Assembly (NCBI RefSeq): GCF_038452265.1
Contig: NZ_CP151842.1
Location: 3,260,880 to 3,324,879 of the forward strand
Direction of reading: 5' to 3'
Length of the DNA: 64,000 bases
Source of the DNA: Vibrio diazotrophicus
GTDB taxonomy: Bacteria > Pseudomonadota > Gammaproteobacteria > Enterobacterales > Vibrionaceae
Position 1 is the first letter of the stretch. Each line of letters starts with the position of its first letter. The notes under the pieces are model-generated. The model did not search any database. It was not told the origin of the DNA and was given only the letters and a program-made list of their open reading frames with translations. Shown here in pieces: positions 25,440-37,839 of this stretch. A program made the translations under genes and the position numbers.

Positions 25440-25577
25440 GTACCCTCCCAAAATCATTTCAGCCATTGTACTGATTTATTGAGCACAAAAGAGTCAAAAA
25501 TGATGAAAATAATGTTCTCATAATAAGAGGAATTACCCTCTATAACTGAATAGTTTTAAAAAGTTACAGGAGTCACT

Positions 25578-26954
25578 TTAAGCAACTTCGATGTATCCCA
25601 TCAAACCCGTTTTCATGTGTTCAATCACATGACAGTGATACATCCATCGACCTGGGTTGTCGGCAACGAACGCCGCCTTCGCTGAGCCATTTTTTCCAAG
25701 CAATACTGTATCAGTATGAAAAGGAGCATCGACAGGTTTGCCATCCAACTCTAACACGGTAAACGTATGTCCATGCAAGTGAATAGGATGATGATACTGC
25801 GTGACATTTTTGAGATTAAAAATATACGTTTTGCCAAGTTCTAAACTAGCGAGTGGTGCAGGAATATTATTGGCGCTCATTCCTTCCCAAGCTCGTTTGT
25901 TCATCAGCCAAAAATTAGGTACAGCATGCCCACTTTCATCAGCAGGAGAAACGGCACCTTCCCACTCAAAAACGAAGTCTATGGATTGAGCATTGGCCAA
26001 ATCAATCTTAGGAATTGGATTGAGAGGCAAAGCTGGGATCTCGGTGTCTTCGCGTAGCTTTGATTGCTGGCATTTAAATTCGCACAGTGGGAACGGGAAT
26101 TTTCCTTTCATCTGGCGCACGTAAACCACATTTCCAGCCTTAGGCGCAATAAAAGCGATGTCCACTCTCATTCCCGGCCCTATCTTATGCTCTTTTAAAG
26201 GATAAGGCGTTTTAATCGGATTACCATCTATAGCCACTACCCACGCTTCAGCACCTTCAACAGCAATTGGATAAGTAATCGTGTTGTCGACATTAGCGAT
26301 TCTCAATCTGACACTGGCATTTTGCTGCACATCGTAACTAGGATTGTGAATACCATTTACCGTTCCCCACTCCCCCGGAGTACCCATGCGAGCGCTGTAG
26401 CGTGGAATCATCAAATCCTTCCATTGACCTTTTTTATCAAGATGCCAATGTTTAAGAACTAACTCATGCTCTTGATCGAAAGTGACTGGTTGCGCTTCTT
26501 CCACCACGATAAGACCAACCAGTCCCATACCCAGTTGTTTTACGCTGTTCATATGAGGGTGATACCAGAAGGTGCCCGCATCCGGTGGAGTAAACTCATA
26601 AACGAACATCTCACCGGGCATAATCGGCCTCTGGCTTAGAAATGGAACACCATCCATACCAATAGGTATACGCAAGCCATGCCAATGGATTGTTGTCGGT
26701 TCATCAAGTTTGTTGGTAAAGCGAATGGTCACTTTTTCCCCCTGACGACAGCGTATTGTCGGAGCGGGTATTGAAGCATTAAAGCCAAGAACAGGAGTGA
26801 CATAACCCGGAACGATCTCAGCAGAAGAAGCTTCCGCTGTAAGTTCATAAACATATCTTTCCTGATCAGTCCGGATCAATGAACAGGCAGGTAATAACGT
26901 AGATAGCCCAAGAGCTGAACTAACTGAAAGAAAGCGGCGACGAGTAATATCCAT
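25578..26954 (-). CDS. Tat-exported multicopper oxidase
   Basis: A 458-residue protein with a twin-arginine signal (TRRRFLSVSSALGLSTLLPACS). A cysteine at about residue 24 could make it a lipoprotein. Three cupredoxin domains are implied by the copper-ligand motifs in order: HWHG (about 93-96), HPHM (about 135), HPIHLHGH and HCHVIEHM near the C-terminus. These give type 1, 2 and 3 copper sites. It belongs to the SufI/CueO/laccase-like family; a methionine-rich CueO insert is not seen, so a cuprous oxidase role is not supported. It is a single gene between crcB and a diguanylate cyclase. Substrate unknown. Confidence 0.88.
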   Translation of the reverse strand: MDITRRRFLSVSSALGLSTLLPACSLIRTDQERYVYELTAEASSAEIVPGYVTPVLGFNASIPAPTIRCRQGEKVTIRFTNKLDEPTTIHWHGLRIPIGMDGVPFLSQRPIMPGEMFVYEFTPPDAGTFWYHPHMNSVKQLGMGLVGLIVVEEAQPVTFDQEHELVLKHWHLDKKGQWKDLMIPRYSARMGTPGEWGTVNGIHNPSYDVQQNASVRLRIANVDNTITYPIAVEGAEAWVVAIDGNPIKTPYPLKEHKIGPGMRVDIAFIAPKAGNVVYVRQMKGKFPFPLCEFKCQQSKLREDTEIPALPLNPIPKIDLANAQSIDFVFEWEGAVSPADESGHAVPNFWLMNKRAWEGMSANNIPAPLASLELGKTYIFNLKNVTQYHHPIHLHGHTFTVLELDGKPVDAPFHTDTVLLGKNGSAKAAFVADNPGRWMYHCHVIEHMKTGLMGYIEVA

Positions 26955-27048
26955 TTCTGCCTCAGGTAAAGCAACACGATAAAGCGTTAATAAAACTTAT
27001 TCTCATCACAATGTAAACAATAGTGGTAATTAAATTGCTATCACACAC

Positions 27049-28194
27049 CTATTTCTTAATGATGCAGTTTCTGCCGTTGCGCTTCGCCATATACAGAGCC
27101 GAATCCGCTTTACTGAATAAACTATGTAGCGTGTCTTCGTTGCTCACTTCGCTGTAGCCGACACTGATAGTAACGGGGTTAGGAAGCATTACAGATGCTT
27201 TGGTTTCAACGGCCCTACTCATCTCTTCTAAAAGCGTTTTAACACTCTCAGAATCGCTCTGAGAAAGAAAAAGAACAAACTCTTCGCCACCGTAACGACC
27301 AATCAGATCTTGCTGCCCCATAAATGATGTGAGGATGTTAGAAACTGCAATAAGTGTATTGTCACCGACATCGTGTCCAAAAGAGTCATTTACCTTCTTG
27401 AAATGATCGATATCAACAACAGCGATCACACCTCGTGAGCCAGTACTCGATAAAGATTGAGAAATCCGCTCATTGATATAGCGCCTATTGTACAACCCCG
27501 TCAGTTCATCACGTATAGAGCGCTCGTAATGCCAATCGATCTGCTTAAACAAAAACAGGGACAATAATGAACCAAGCAAAAAGAAACACACAATGTTCTG
27601 AGTTACAACGACTGCCACACGATAGTAATCAGGACTGTTAGTTATAGCCAAAGCGATAGTTGGAAAGCTAGCGGCAACCATACAAACCACAGCAGAGAGC
27701 GCCAACATGCGCTCACCTCTTCCGTTCAGATGTCTATTCTTATAACAGACCCAGCACGCTGCTAGATAAACCAGAATAAAGTTAAAAAAAGCTAACTGAA
27801 CTCTGAACTGAAGGGTTCCAGTCCAGTTATAGTAAATAGCGAACTGAATAATCGTGTAAGTAAGAACGTGGCTTACAGCCAGTTTCCATAGCCAAGACTT
27901 TATTGATTTCTTATACCAACTTAGAGTTCCAAACAACAATAGATAAGCCACGCTCATATAGAGCGCATTATTAATTAATACAGAATAGCCAAGAGGAACC
28001 CAAGAGCGGATAGCCATGGCAAAAAAAGCAGAACCTAAAAACAGAAAAAATAGGAAAAAATACGACGCTGAGAGTCGCTGATAGCCAGACAAACCACTAC
28101 GAATTTGTAATAAGAACAAACATCCGACAACACTGCAGATAATATTGTTTAAGACGCTAGCAAAGTTAATGAGATCGGAAGCTGAGTAAATCAC
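27049..28194 (-). CDS. Membrane-bound diguanylate cyclase (GGDEF)
   Basis: A 381-residue protein. The first 215 residues hold about seven hydrophobic helices, forming a membrane sensor domain. The rest is a GGDEF domain: DELTGLYNRRYI, VDIDHFKKVNDSFGHDVGD and the active motif GGEEF at about 302-306, so it should make cyclic di-GMP. The autoinhibitory RxxD site expected at about 293-296 reads GQQD, so product inhibition is probably missing. No partner gene is adjacent. The signal is unknown. Confidence 0.92.
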   Translation of the reverse strand: MIYSASDLINFASVLNNIICSVVGCLFLLQIRSGLSGYQRLSASYFFLFFLFLGSAFFAMAIRSWVPLGYSVLINNALYMSVAYLLLFGTLSWYKKSIKSWLWKLAVSHVLTYTIIQFAIYYNWTGTLQFRVQLAFFNFILVYLAACWVCYKNRHLNGRGERMLALSAVVCMVAASFPTIALAITNSPDYYRVAVVVTQNIVCFFLLGSLLSLFLFKQIDWHYERSIRDELTGLYNRRYINERISQSLSSTGSRGVIAVVDIDHFKKVNDSFGHDVGDNTLIAVSNILTSFMGQQDLIGRYGGEEFVLFLSQSDSESVKTLLEEMSRAVETKASVMLPNPVTISVGYSEVSNEDTLHSLFSKADSALYMAKRNGRNCIIKK

Positions 28195-28361
28195 GGTATG
28201 GCGTTTATGTAAGCAAGTAGGGCGATAATATCACCGATATTAATGATAACAAAGTAACCAATTTGGTAAGCATATTTTCATTACTGGTGTAGAAGCCTAC
28301 GAACCACTGGCTAATATCACCTACTACTCAATAAATCCCTATTATCCAAACGATAGATGTA

Positions 28362-28388
28362 CAAAAGCCCCAGTCTTTCGACTGAGGC
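28362..28388 (-). terminator. Terminator of decayed tRNA-Trp unit 1
   Basis: Stem GCCTCAGTC / GACTGGGGC on the minus strand with a GAAA loop and a short T tract (complement of 28363-28366, then GT). It is the last terminator of the rrn transcript; 28195-28361 before the next gene shows no feature. Confidence 0.75.
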
Positions 28389-28397
28389 TTCTAATGA

Positions 28398-28487
28398 TTG
28401 CAGGGGTGGAGAGATTCGAAATCACAACACGCGCTGATTTTTGGCATTGGCGGAATCCGCGGCTCTACTAATTGAGCATGACAACAA
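28398..28487 (-). pseudogene. Decayed tRNA-Trp copy 1
   Basis: It keeps the 3' half (TTCGAATCTCTCCACCCCTGC) but has lost the encoded CCA and has mismatches in the T stem. The D arm can still pair (GCTC / GAGC). The 5' acceptor strand is replaced by an unrelated GTTGTTGTCAT-type sequence, and the anticodon loop carries the insertion. It should not fold as a tRNA. It is the most diverged of the three. Confidence 0.75.
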
Positions 28488-28506
28488 CTATCCAAACGAC
28501 AGATGT

Positions 28507-28535
28507 AAAAAAAGCCCCAGTCTTTCGACTGAGGC
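28507..28535 (-). terminator. Terminator of decayed tRNA-Trp unit 2
   Basis: Same GCCTCAGTC / GACTGGGGC stem with GAAA loop, followed on the minus strand by a run of seven T residues. Confidence 0.85.
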
Positions 28536-28544
28536 TTCTAATAA

Positions 28545-28634
28545 TGGCAGGGGTGGAGAGATTCGAACTCCCAATACGCGCTGATTTTTGGCATTGGCGG
28601 AATCCGCGGCTCTGCCAATTGTGCATTACAACAA
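28545..28634 (-). pseudogene. Decayed tRNA-Trp copy 2
   Basis: The T arm, 3' acceptor strand and CCA are identical to the functional gene. The 5' acceptor strand cannot pair (GTTGTTGTAATGC instead of AGGGGTG), the D stem is broken, and the anticodon loop is enlarged by about 13 bases, so the CCA anticodon is lost from its loop. Confidence 0.8.
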
Positions 28635-28654
28635 CTAGTCAAACGACTGATGTG

Positions 28655-28681
28655 AAAAAGCCCCAGTCTTTCGACTGAGGC
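28655..28681 (-). terminator. Terminator of decayed tRNA-Trp unit 3
   Basis: Same hairpin as in units 1, 2 and 4, with a run of five T residues on the minus strand. Confidence 0.85.
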
Positions 28682-28690
28682 TTCTATTAA

Positions 28691-28781
28691 TGGCAGGGGT
28701 GGAGAGATTCGAACTCCCAATACGCGCTGATTTTTGGCATTGGCGGAATCCGCGGCTCTGCCAATTAAGCATTACAGCAAC
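28691..28781 (-). pseudogene. Decayed tRNA-Trp copy 3
   Basis: Nearly identical to copy 2 (insertion, broken 5' acceptor strand GTTGCTGTAATGC, intact T arm and CCA). It lies directly after the terminator of the functional tRNA-Trp, so little transcription is expected to reach it. Confidence 0.8.
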
Positions 28782-28799
28782 TATTCAAACGACAGATGT

Positions 28800-28827
28800 A
28801 AAAAAGCCCCAGTCTTTCGACTGAGGC
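28800..28827 (-). terminator. Terminator after functional tRNA-Trp
   Basis: GCCTCAGTC / GACTGGGGC stem with GAAA loop and a T tract on the minus strand; ends the functional rrn transcript. Confidence 0.88.
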
Positions 28828-28836
28828 CTTTAATAA

Positions 28837-28913
<77 letters not shown>

Positions 28914-28937
28914 GCAGAATTTCTTTTCTCTAGATTT

Positions 28938-28966
28938 GCAAAAACCTCAGCTTTTCAGCTGAGGTT
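28938..28966 (-). terminator. Terminator-like hairpin between tRNA-Asp and tRNA-Trp
   Basis: A perfect 10-bp stem (AACCTCAGCT / AGCTGAGGTT) with a GAAA loop and five T residues on the minus strand. It should reduce transcription into tRNA-Trp unless rRNA antitermination overrides it. Confidence 0.85.
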
Positions 28967-28977
28967 CTTTAAATAAG

Positions 28978-29054
28978 TGGCGGAGCGGACGGGACTCGAA
29001 CCCGCGACCCCCGGCGTGACAGGCCGGTATTCTAACCAACTGAACTACCGCTCC
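28978..29054 (-). tRNA. tRNA-Asp (GTC)
   Basis: A 77-nt tRNA with encoded CCA. Acceptor GGAGCGG / CCGCTCC, anticodon loop CTGTCAC with anticodon GTC, T arm GCGGG-TTCGAGT-CCCGT. It lies 29 bp downstream of 5S rRNA, the usual distal position in gammaproteobacterial rrn operons. Confidence 0.97.
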
Positions 29055-29083
29055 GCATTGGTTAGCGCTTGGTGCTAAATAAA

Positions 29084-29202
29084 AGCCTGGCGATGTCCTA
29101 CTCTCACATGGGGAGACCCCACACTACCATCGGCGCTAATTCGTTTCACTTCTGAGTTCGGCATGGAATCAGGTGGGTCCAAATCGCTATGGTCGCCAAG
29201 CA
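29084..29202 (-). rRNA. rrf: 5S ribosomal RNA
   Basis: About 119 nt beginning TGCTTGGCGACCATAG and ending CATCGCCAGGC on the minus strand, with the conserved CCGAACTCAGAAGTGAAACG core. It is complete and lies 88 bp downstream of 23S. Confidence 0.96.
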
Positions 29203-29290
29203 AAATTTAAAATTCGGAAAGCTGTTAATGTTCTCTACACATTCAATTCTGTTCTTGCTTTGAGTCCACAAAACCCCTTGGGTGTTGTAT

Positions 29291-32179
<2,889 letters not shown>

Positions 32180-32414
32180 ATACAACCCCAAGAGGTCTTT
32201 CGTATGGCAAACAACCAAGGTTTAGTTGTCTCTCATTATTTGAATGAGCGAGAGACATTTCGATTTTGCCGGACTCAAATATGAACAACATCAATGATGT
32301 TATTCCCAAGAACACTTGAATGTGTATTGGTACCTAAATGACTATGTCATCTAGGATTTGAGAACTTTTAATAGTTAATAATTAATCAAATTATTAACTG
32401 TCAGCTTTCCAAAT

Positions 32415-32426
32415 TGTTAAAGAGCA
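32415..32426 (-). promoter_or_regulatory. boxA antitermination site before 23S
   Basis: TGCTCTTTAACA on the minus strand, the boxA core bound by NusB/S10. The 315-bp spacer from 32180 to 32494 otherwise holds only stems flanking 23S for RNase III processing and a hairpin near 32231-32259. Confidence 0.88.
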
Positions 32427-32494
32427 AGAGTTTTTATAAACAAAGAGTTTATGAAAACCATTTTTAAATATTCTTTTTCAAGAACACTTAAAGA

Positions 32495-32570
32495 TGGTGG
32501 GCGATACCGGGTTCGAACCAGTGACCCCCTGCTTGTAAGGCAGGTGCTCTCCCAACTGAGCTAATCGCCC
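32495..32570 (-). tRNA. tRNA-Val (TAC)
   Basis: A 76-nt tRNA with CCA: acceptor GGGCGAT / ATCGCCC, anticodon loop CTTACAA (TAC). It is the last of four tRNAs in the 16S-23S spacer. Confidence 0.97.
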
Positions 32571-32588
32571 ATTATTTCACTATCAAGA

Positions 32589-32664
32589 TGGTGGAGCTAT
32601 GCGGGATCGAACCGCAGACCTCCTGCGTGCAAGGCAGGCGCTCTCCCAGCTGAGCTATAACCCC
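32589..32664 (-). tRNA. tRNA-Ala (TGC)
   Basis: A 76-nt tRNA with CCA, anticodon loop CTTGCAC (TGC). The acceptor strand GGGGTTA pairs with TAGCTCC using two G-U wobbles, weaker than the common GGGGCTA version but still foldable. Third tRNA of the spacer. Confidence 0.96.
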
Positions 32665-32680
32665 ATACTTGAAGCGATAA

Positions 32681-32756
32681 TGGTGGGTCGTGCAGGATTC
32701 GAACCTGCGACCAATTGATTAAAAGTCAACTGCTCTACCAACTGAGCTAACGACCC
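32681..32756 (-). tRNA. tRNA-Lys (TTT)
   Basis: A 76-nt tRNA with CCA: acceptor GGGTCGT / ACGACCC, anticodon loop CTTTTAA (TTT), D arm GCTC-AGTTGGTA-GAGC. Second tRNA of the spacer. Confidence 0.97.
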
Positions 32757-32757
32757 A

Positions 32758-32833
32758 TGGTATCCCGTAGGGGAGTCGAACCCCTGTTACCGCCGTGAAA
32801 GGGCGGTGTCCTAGGCCTCTAGACGAACGGGAC
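32758..32833 (-). tRNA. tRNA-Glu (TTC)
   Basis: A 76-nt tRNA with CCA: acceptor GTCCCGT / ACGGGAT (terminal G-U), anticodon loop CTTTCAC (TTC). First tRNA after 16S, 67 bp from its 3' end. Confidence 0.97.
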
Positions 32834-32900
32834 ACTAAGATACTCTTATCTTTCTAAACCTAATCAATCTGTGTGGACACTCATCAAGAGAATCTTTACG

Positions 32901-34443
<1,543 letters not shown>

Positions 34444-34679
34444 AAGATTTTGTCGGCTCAACGAATACTGACTTCAAAACTGCTCTTACTCGAAAGTAAG
34501 ACGTAATTTTAAAGCTATTACCATTCCAACAGAATGGTAATGAATTGACTGTGCCAAATAACCGAAGTTATTTGTATTGGTCACTCAGTTCATTGAAACC
34601 TAAGTTGCTTTGTTACAAGAACAAAGACTTAACTTTGATTTTCATCAACGAGTGCCCACACAGATTGATAGGTTTAAAT

Positions 34680-34691
34680 TGTTAAAGAGCT
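34680..34691 (-). promoter_or_regulatory. boxA antitermination site in the rrn leader
   Basis: AGCTCTTTAACA on the minus strand, about 35 bp downstream of P2. Same element as before 23S with one end base changed. Confidence 0.85.
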
Positions 34692-34727
34692 TGGTTTTGC
34701 GAGGCATTCCTCTCAAAACGGACGGCT

Positions 34728-34755
34728 ATTTTAGCTAGTTAAGTTTAAGTGTCAA
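34728..34755 (-). promoter_or_regulatory. rrn promoter P2
   Basis: On the minus strand TTGACA (34755-34750), 16 bp, TAAAAT (34733-34728). About 290 bp upstream of 16S. Confidence 0.85.
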
Positions 34756-34854
34756 ACACTTTTTTAAAACTTTTTCATCGTTAATTGATGCTAGTTAATA
34801 AACCGGCTAACTGGTTACATTTCTTATGAACTGTTCCCGTGTCAGCGAGGCGGC

Positions 34855-34882
34855 ATTATAGGGAGATGATCGGAATTGGCAA
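34855..34882 (-). promoter_or_regulatory. rrn promoter P1
   Basis: On the minus strand TTGCCA (34882-34877), 16 bp, perfect TATAAT (34860-34855), then a GC-rich discriminator (GCCGCCTCGC) typical of stringently controlled rRNA promoters. AT-rich DNA just upstream (34885-34925) could act as an UP element. The 34444-34962 gap is thus the rrn control region and leader. Confidence 0.88.
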
Positions 34883-34923
34883 TAGTTTTTTAGCAAAGTT
34901 TTTGAAGTTTTTTATCGTTCGAA

Positions 34924-34950
34924 CAAAAAAGAGCCAGCAAGGCTCCTTTT
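34924..34950. terminator. Terminator of yigZ-trkH-hemG
   Basis: Stem GAGCC / GGCTC with loop AGCAA, six A residues before and five T residues after, so it can work on both strands. It ends the hemG transcript just before the rrn promoters. Confidence 0.85.
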
Positions 34951-34962
34951 TGCCTGTTTTCT

Positions 34963-35487
34963 TTACAATTGTTCAAACTTTTTGGCGAATAAAGACACTT
35001 TTTCCCAGTCTGTATATTCAACTTCTTTTGTTGTATCCGTTTCACCACCGGTCAATTTCATAATGAAACGAATCATCATTCTATCTATTGGGCGATAACG
35101 TGGGTAATAAAGCGCTCCAGCAAACACACCTATCAATGAAGGCTGCCAAGGTGATTTCTTTAGAAACGTTTTTATATAAACGCTTCCTTCAGGAGTATCT
35201 TTACCCTGCTCCACTTTACGAGCAGTCAAATTGACACAATAAAAGGCAGCCTTTACTTGTTCTAACTGTTTTATGTGGGCATCGATAAATTGATACAACT
35301 TCGCATTTAATTTTCCATAGCGGATAGAGGCACCAATCAACACTTTGTCATATTGCGTTAAATCCATTGTATGGCACTCATGCAGGTCAACAAATTGACA
35401 TTCATAACCTTGCAACTGCTGCGCAATGTGGTGCATGATTTTTTTTGTCTGACCTTCGCGGGTCGAATATAAAAGAAGTGCTTTCAC
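34963..35487 (-). CDS. hemG: Menaquinone-dependent protoporphyrinogen IX dehydrogenase HemG
   Basis: A 174-residue flavodoxin-like protein, the usual HemG length. The FMN phosphate loop is LYSTREGQTKKI (about 6-17), and the membrane-associating middle segment characteristic of HemG is present (FAGALYYPRYRPIDRMMIRFIMKLTGG). It oxidises protoporphyrinogen IX in haem synthesis, passing electrons to quinone. It is the last gene of yigZ-trkH-hemG, the same order as in E. coli upstream of an rrn operon. Confidence 0.95.
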   Translation of the reverse strand: MKALLLYSTREGQTKKIMHHIAQQLQGYECQFVDLHECHTMDLTQYDKVLIGASIRYGKLNAKLYQFIDAHIKQLEQVKAAFYCVNLTARKVEQGKDTPEGSVYIKTFLKKSPWQPSLIGVFAGALYYPRYRPIDRMMIRFIMKLTGGETDTTKEVEYTDWEKVSLFAKKFEQL

Positions 35488-35509
35488 GCTATATCCCTAC
35501 TTTGTAACC

Positions 35510-36967
35510 CTAGCTACGCCAAAACGTAGGCGTTAACAAAATTAATAAAGTAAATATTTCTAGACGACCGAACAACATGGAGACAATAAGCACCCACTTG
35601 GCACTATCATTAATGTCAGCAAAGTGGACAGAAACCTCTCCGAGCCCAGGTCCTAAATTATTTAAAGTAGCAGCAACGGCTGAGAACGCGCTGAGTTCAT
35701 CCATTCCTGTCGCTATCACTGCAAGCATACAAACCACAAACACTAATGCATAAGCAGAGAAGAATCCCCATACCGCATCGACAACACGTTGTGATAACGC
35801 ACTGTCGCCCAATTTAATAGGGTAGATTGCTCTCGGGTGCACTAAACGTTTCATTTCACGAGCACCTTGCAATGTAAGCAATAACACTCGAATGACTTTC
35901 ATACCGCCACCGGTTGAGCCAGCACAACCACCTATAAAAGACGAAAACAGTAGAAGCACAGGTAAGAACAGAGGCCATTCTGAAAATCCAGTTGTGGTAA
36001 ATCCGGCCGTTGTCGATATTGATACCGTTTGGAATATCGCCTGATCAAACGCATCATAAAGAGAATCATAGGTATGGTGCTGCAATAGCATTAAGAAACA
36101 GACGACAAATAGAATGACTTGTATCCCGATAAAAGCTCGAAACTCAGGGTCACGCCAATAATATTTTGGATGCACACCGCCCGTTGCCCAAACAGCATAA
36201 TGCAAGGTGTAGTTACACGCAGATATTAAGAGGAACACTACCGTAATAAGGTTAATCGAATAGCTGTCAAAATACCCCATACTCGCGTCATGGGTTGAGA
36301 AACCACCAATAGCGATAGTTGAAAAACTATGGCAGATCGCATCGAAAACCGTCATGCCAGCCAACCAGAACGCTGTAGCACATAGAATGGTTAAACTAAG
36401 GTAGATATACCACAACGCTTTTGCCGTCTCAGCAATACGGGGAGTTACTTTCGTGTCTTTAACAGGGCCGGGAACTTCAGCTCGATACAACTGCATACCA
36501 CCGATACCCAGCACAGGTAAGATAGCGACTGCTAATACGATGATACCCATACCACCAAACCACTGTAGGAACTGACGGTAAAATAGAATCGCCTTAGGTA
36601 ACTCATCAAGGCCAACTATGACTGTCGCCCCCGTGGTGGTTAATGCGGAGAATGATTCAAAAAAAGCATTAGTGACTGATAGGTTCGGGTTATCAGACAG
36701 CAAAAAAGGCATCGCCCCAGCGCTACCGATTACCGTCCAAAAAAGTACAACAATAAGAAAACCGTCTCGGGATTTTAGTTCATGCCGATGGTGACGGTTA
36801 GGAAACCAAAGTACCGCGCCAAAAAACAGCAATGCAAAGAAAGTAGTGACAAATGGCACACCCGCACCATCGCGATAGATCAAAGCGACCAGCGCTGGAG
36901 CTAGCATTGTAGAGCTAAATATCGCGAGCAGCAGCCCGACAATCCGGATAATTGAACGAAATTGCAT
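35510..36967 (-). CDS. trkH: Trk potassium uptake channel TrkH
   Basis: A 485-residue inner-membrane protein of normal TrkH length. It has four membrane-pore-membrane repeats; selectivity-filter-like loops are seen at ALTTTGATV, FSTIAIGGFST, STTAGFTTTGFS and TLNNLGPGLG. Together with cytosolic TrkA (not in this window) it imports K+. It lies 33 bp after yigZ and 22 bp before hemG, as part of one transcription unit. Confidence 0.95.
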   Translation of the reverse strand: MQFRSIIRIVGLLLAIFSSTMLAPALVALIYRDGAGVPFVTTFFALLFFGAVLWFPNRHHRHELKSRDGFLIVVLFWTVIGSAGAMPFLLSDNPNLSVTNAFFESFSALTTTGATVIVGLDELPKAILFYRQFLQWFGGMGIIVLAVAILPVLGIGGMQLYRAEVPGPVKDTKVTPRIAETAKALWYIYLSLTILCATAFWLAGMTVFDAICHSFSTIAIGGFSTHDASMGYFDSYSINLITVVFLLISACNYTLHYAVWATGGVHPKYYWRDPEFRAFIGIQVILFVVCFLMLLQHHTYDSLYDAFDQAIFQTVSISTTAGFTTTGFSEWPLFLPVLLLFSSFIGGCAGSTGGGMKVIRVLLLTLQGAREMKRLVHPRAIYPIKLGDSALSQRVVDAVWGFFSAYALVFVVCMLAVIATGMDELSAFSAVAATLNNLGPGLGEVSVHFADINDSAKWVLIVSMLFGRLEIFTLLILLTPTFWRS

Positions 36968-37000
36968 TGATAGACAAAATGAAGCCGGGCTTCTTAGTTC

Positions 37001-37624
37001 CTATATATTGTTTAAATCGGTGACAATAATTTTTGCACCGCTTCGATTAATGATAGTTTGGGTGAAATCTTCAACATGAAGAACTTCCAGCTCCACATCC
37101 AATTCCACGTTTGAACCGTATTGAGCGTCAACTTCTGTTCCGTCGAACTGCTTAATAATAGACTGCGCCAGCGGAACTAGGCCGTAGTCTAAACTTAGGT
37201 GCAAATTTGTGGTGATTTTTTTCTCAATAGTTTGAAGCAGCTTAAGAGCTTGTTGCACACCACCACCGTACGCCTTAACTAAACCACCAGTTCCAAGACG
37301 AATACCGCCATAGTAACGCGTGACTACAGCCGTGATTTCACCAACGCCAGAACCAGATAACTGAGCCAATATCGGCTTACCCGCTGTTCCTGACGGCTCG
37401 CCGTCATCACTAAACCCCCAAAGCATCGAATCTTCAGGCCTACCCGCGACAAATCCCCAACAGTTATGCCTCGCATCAGGATGTTTCTGTTTTATTTGTT
37501 CCACAAACGCTTTGGCTGCATCACTACTAGGCGTATGTGCAAGATAGGTAATAAACAGGCTCTTTTTTATCTCTTCTTCGAAGATAACCGGCTCATTGGG
37601 GATTAAATAGGGTCGAACGTTCAT
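37001..37624 (-). CDS. yigZ: YigZ/IMPACT-family protein
   Basis: A 207-residue cytosolic protein. The N-terminal UPF0029/IMPACT domain has EEIKKSLFITYLAHT, FSDDGEPSGTAGKPILAQL and VVTRYYGGIRLGTGGLVKAYG; the C-terminal domain is an RNA-binding-like DUF1949. The role is not well established; the family may act in translation control. The frame is open to a TTG at 37702, but ATG 37624 gives the family length. First gene of yigZ-trkH-hemG, divergent from fadB. Confidence 0.9.
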   Translation of the reverse strand: MNVRPYLIPNEPVIFEEEIKKSLFITYLAHTPSSDAAKAFVEQIKQKHPDARHNCWGFVAGRPEDSMLWGFSDDGEPSGTAGKPILAQLSGSGVGEITAVVTRYYGGIRLGTGGLVKAYGGGVQQALKLLQTIEKKITTNLHLSLDYGLVPLAQSIIKQFDGTEVDAQYGSNVELDVELEVLHVEDFTQTIINRSGAKIIVTDLNNI

Positions 37625-37762
37625 ATTTTTCACAAAATCATAAAGATGACCAAGTGTATCACGAGCCCTAAAAATGTGCTCAGGATTGGTATCAGCACAC
37701 AATGTTAAACACTTGTTTAAAAAATGTATTGAAATTAAACATTCTGCCGTTCAAACTGAAAT

Positions 37763-37779
37763 TACTGGTCACACCAGAA
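37763..37779. promoter_or_regulatory. FadR-like operator upstream of fadBA
   Basis: TACTGGTCACACCAGAA matches the FadR consensus AACTGGTCNGACCAGTT at most positions, including both half-sites ACTGGTC and ACCAG. It lies 61 bp before the fadB start. FadR represses fatty-acid degradation until long-chain acyl-CoA is present. Confidence 0.75.
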
Positions 37780-37839
37780 ACTAAATACAACAAAAACTCT
37801 CACACACAACCCTTCGGTTGTATGTCAAGGAGATAGACA

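Noticed and set aside
25440..25577. Fluoride riboswitch upstream of crcB
   Set aside because: None of the conserved fluoride-riboswitch sequence elements is seen.
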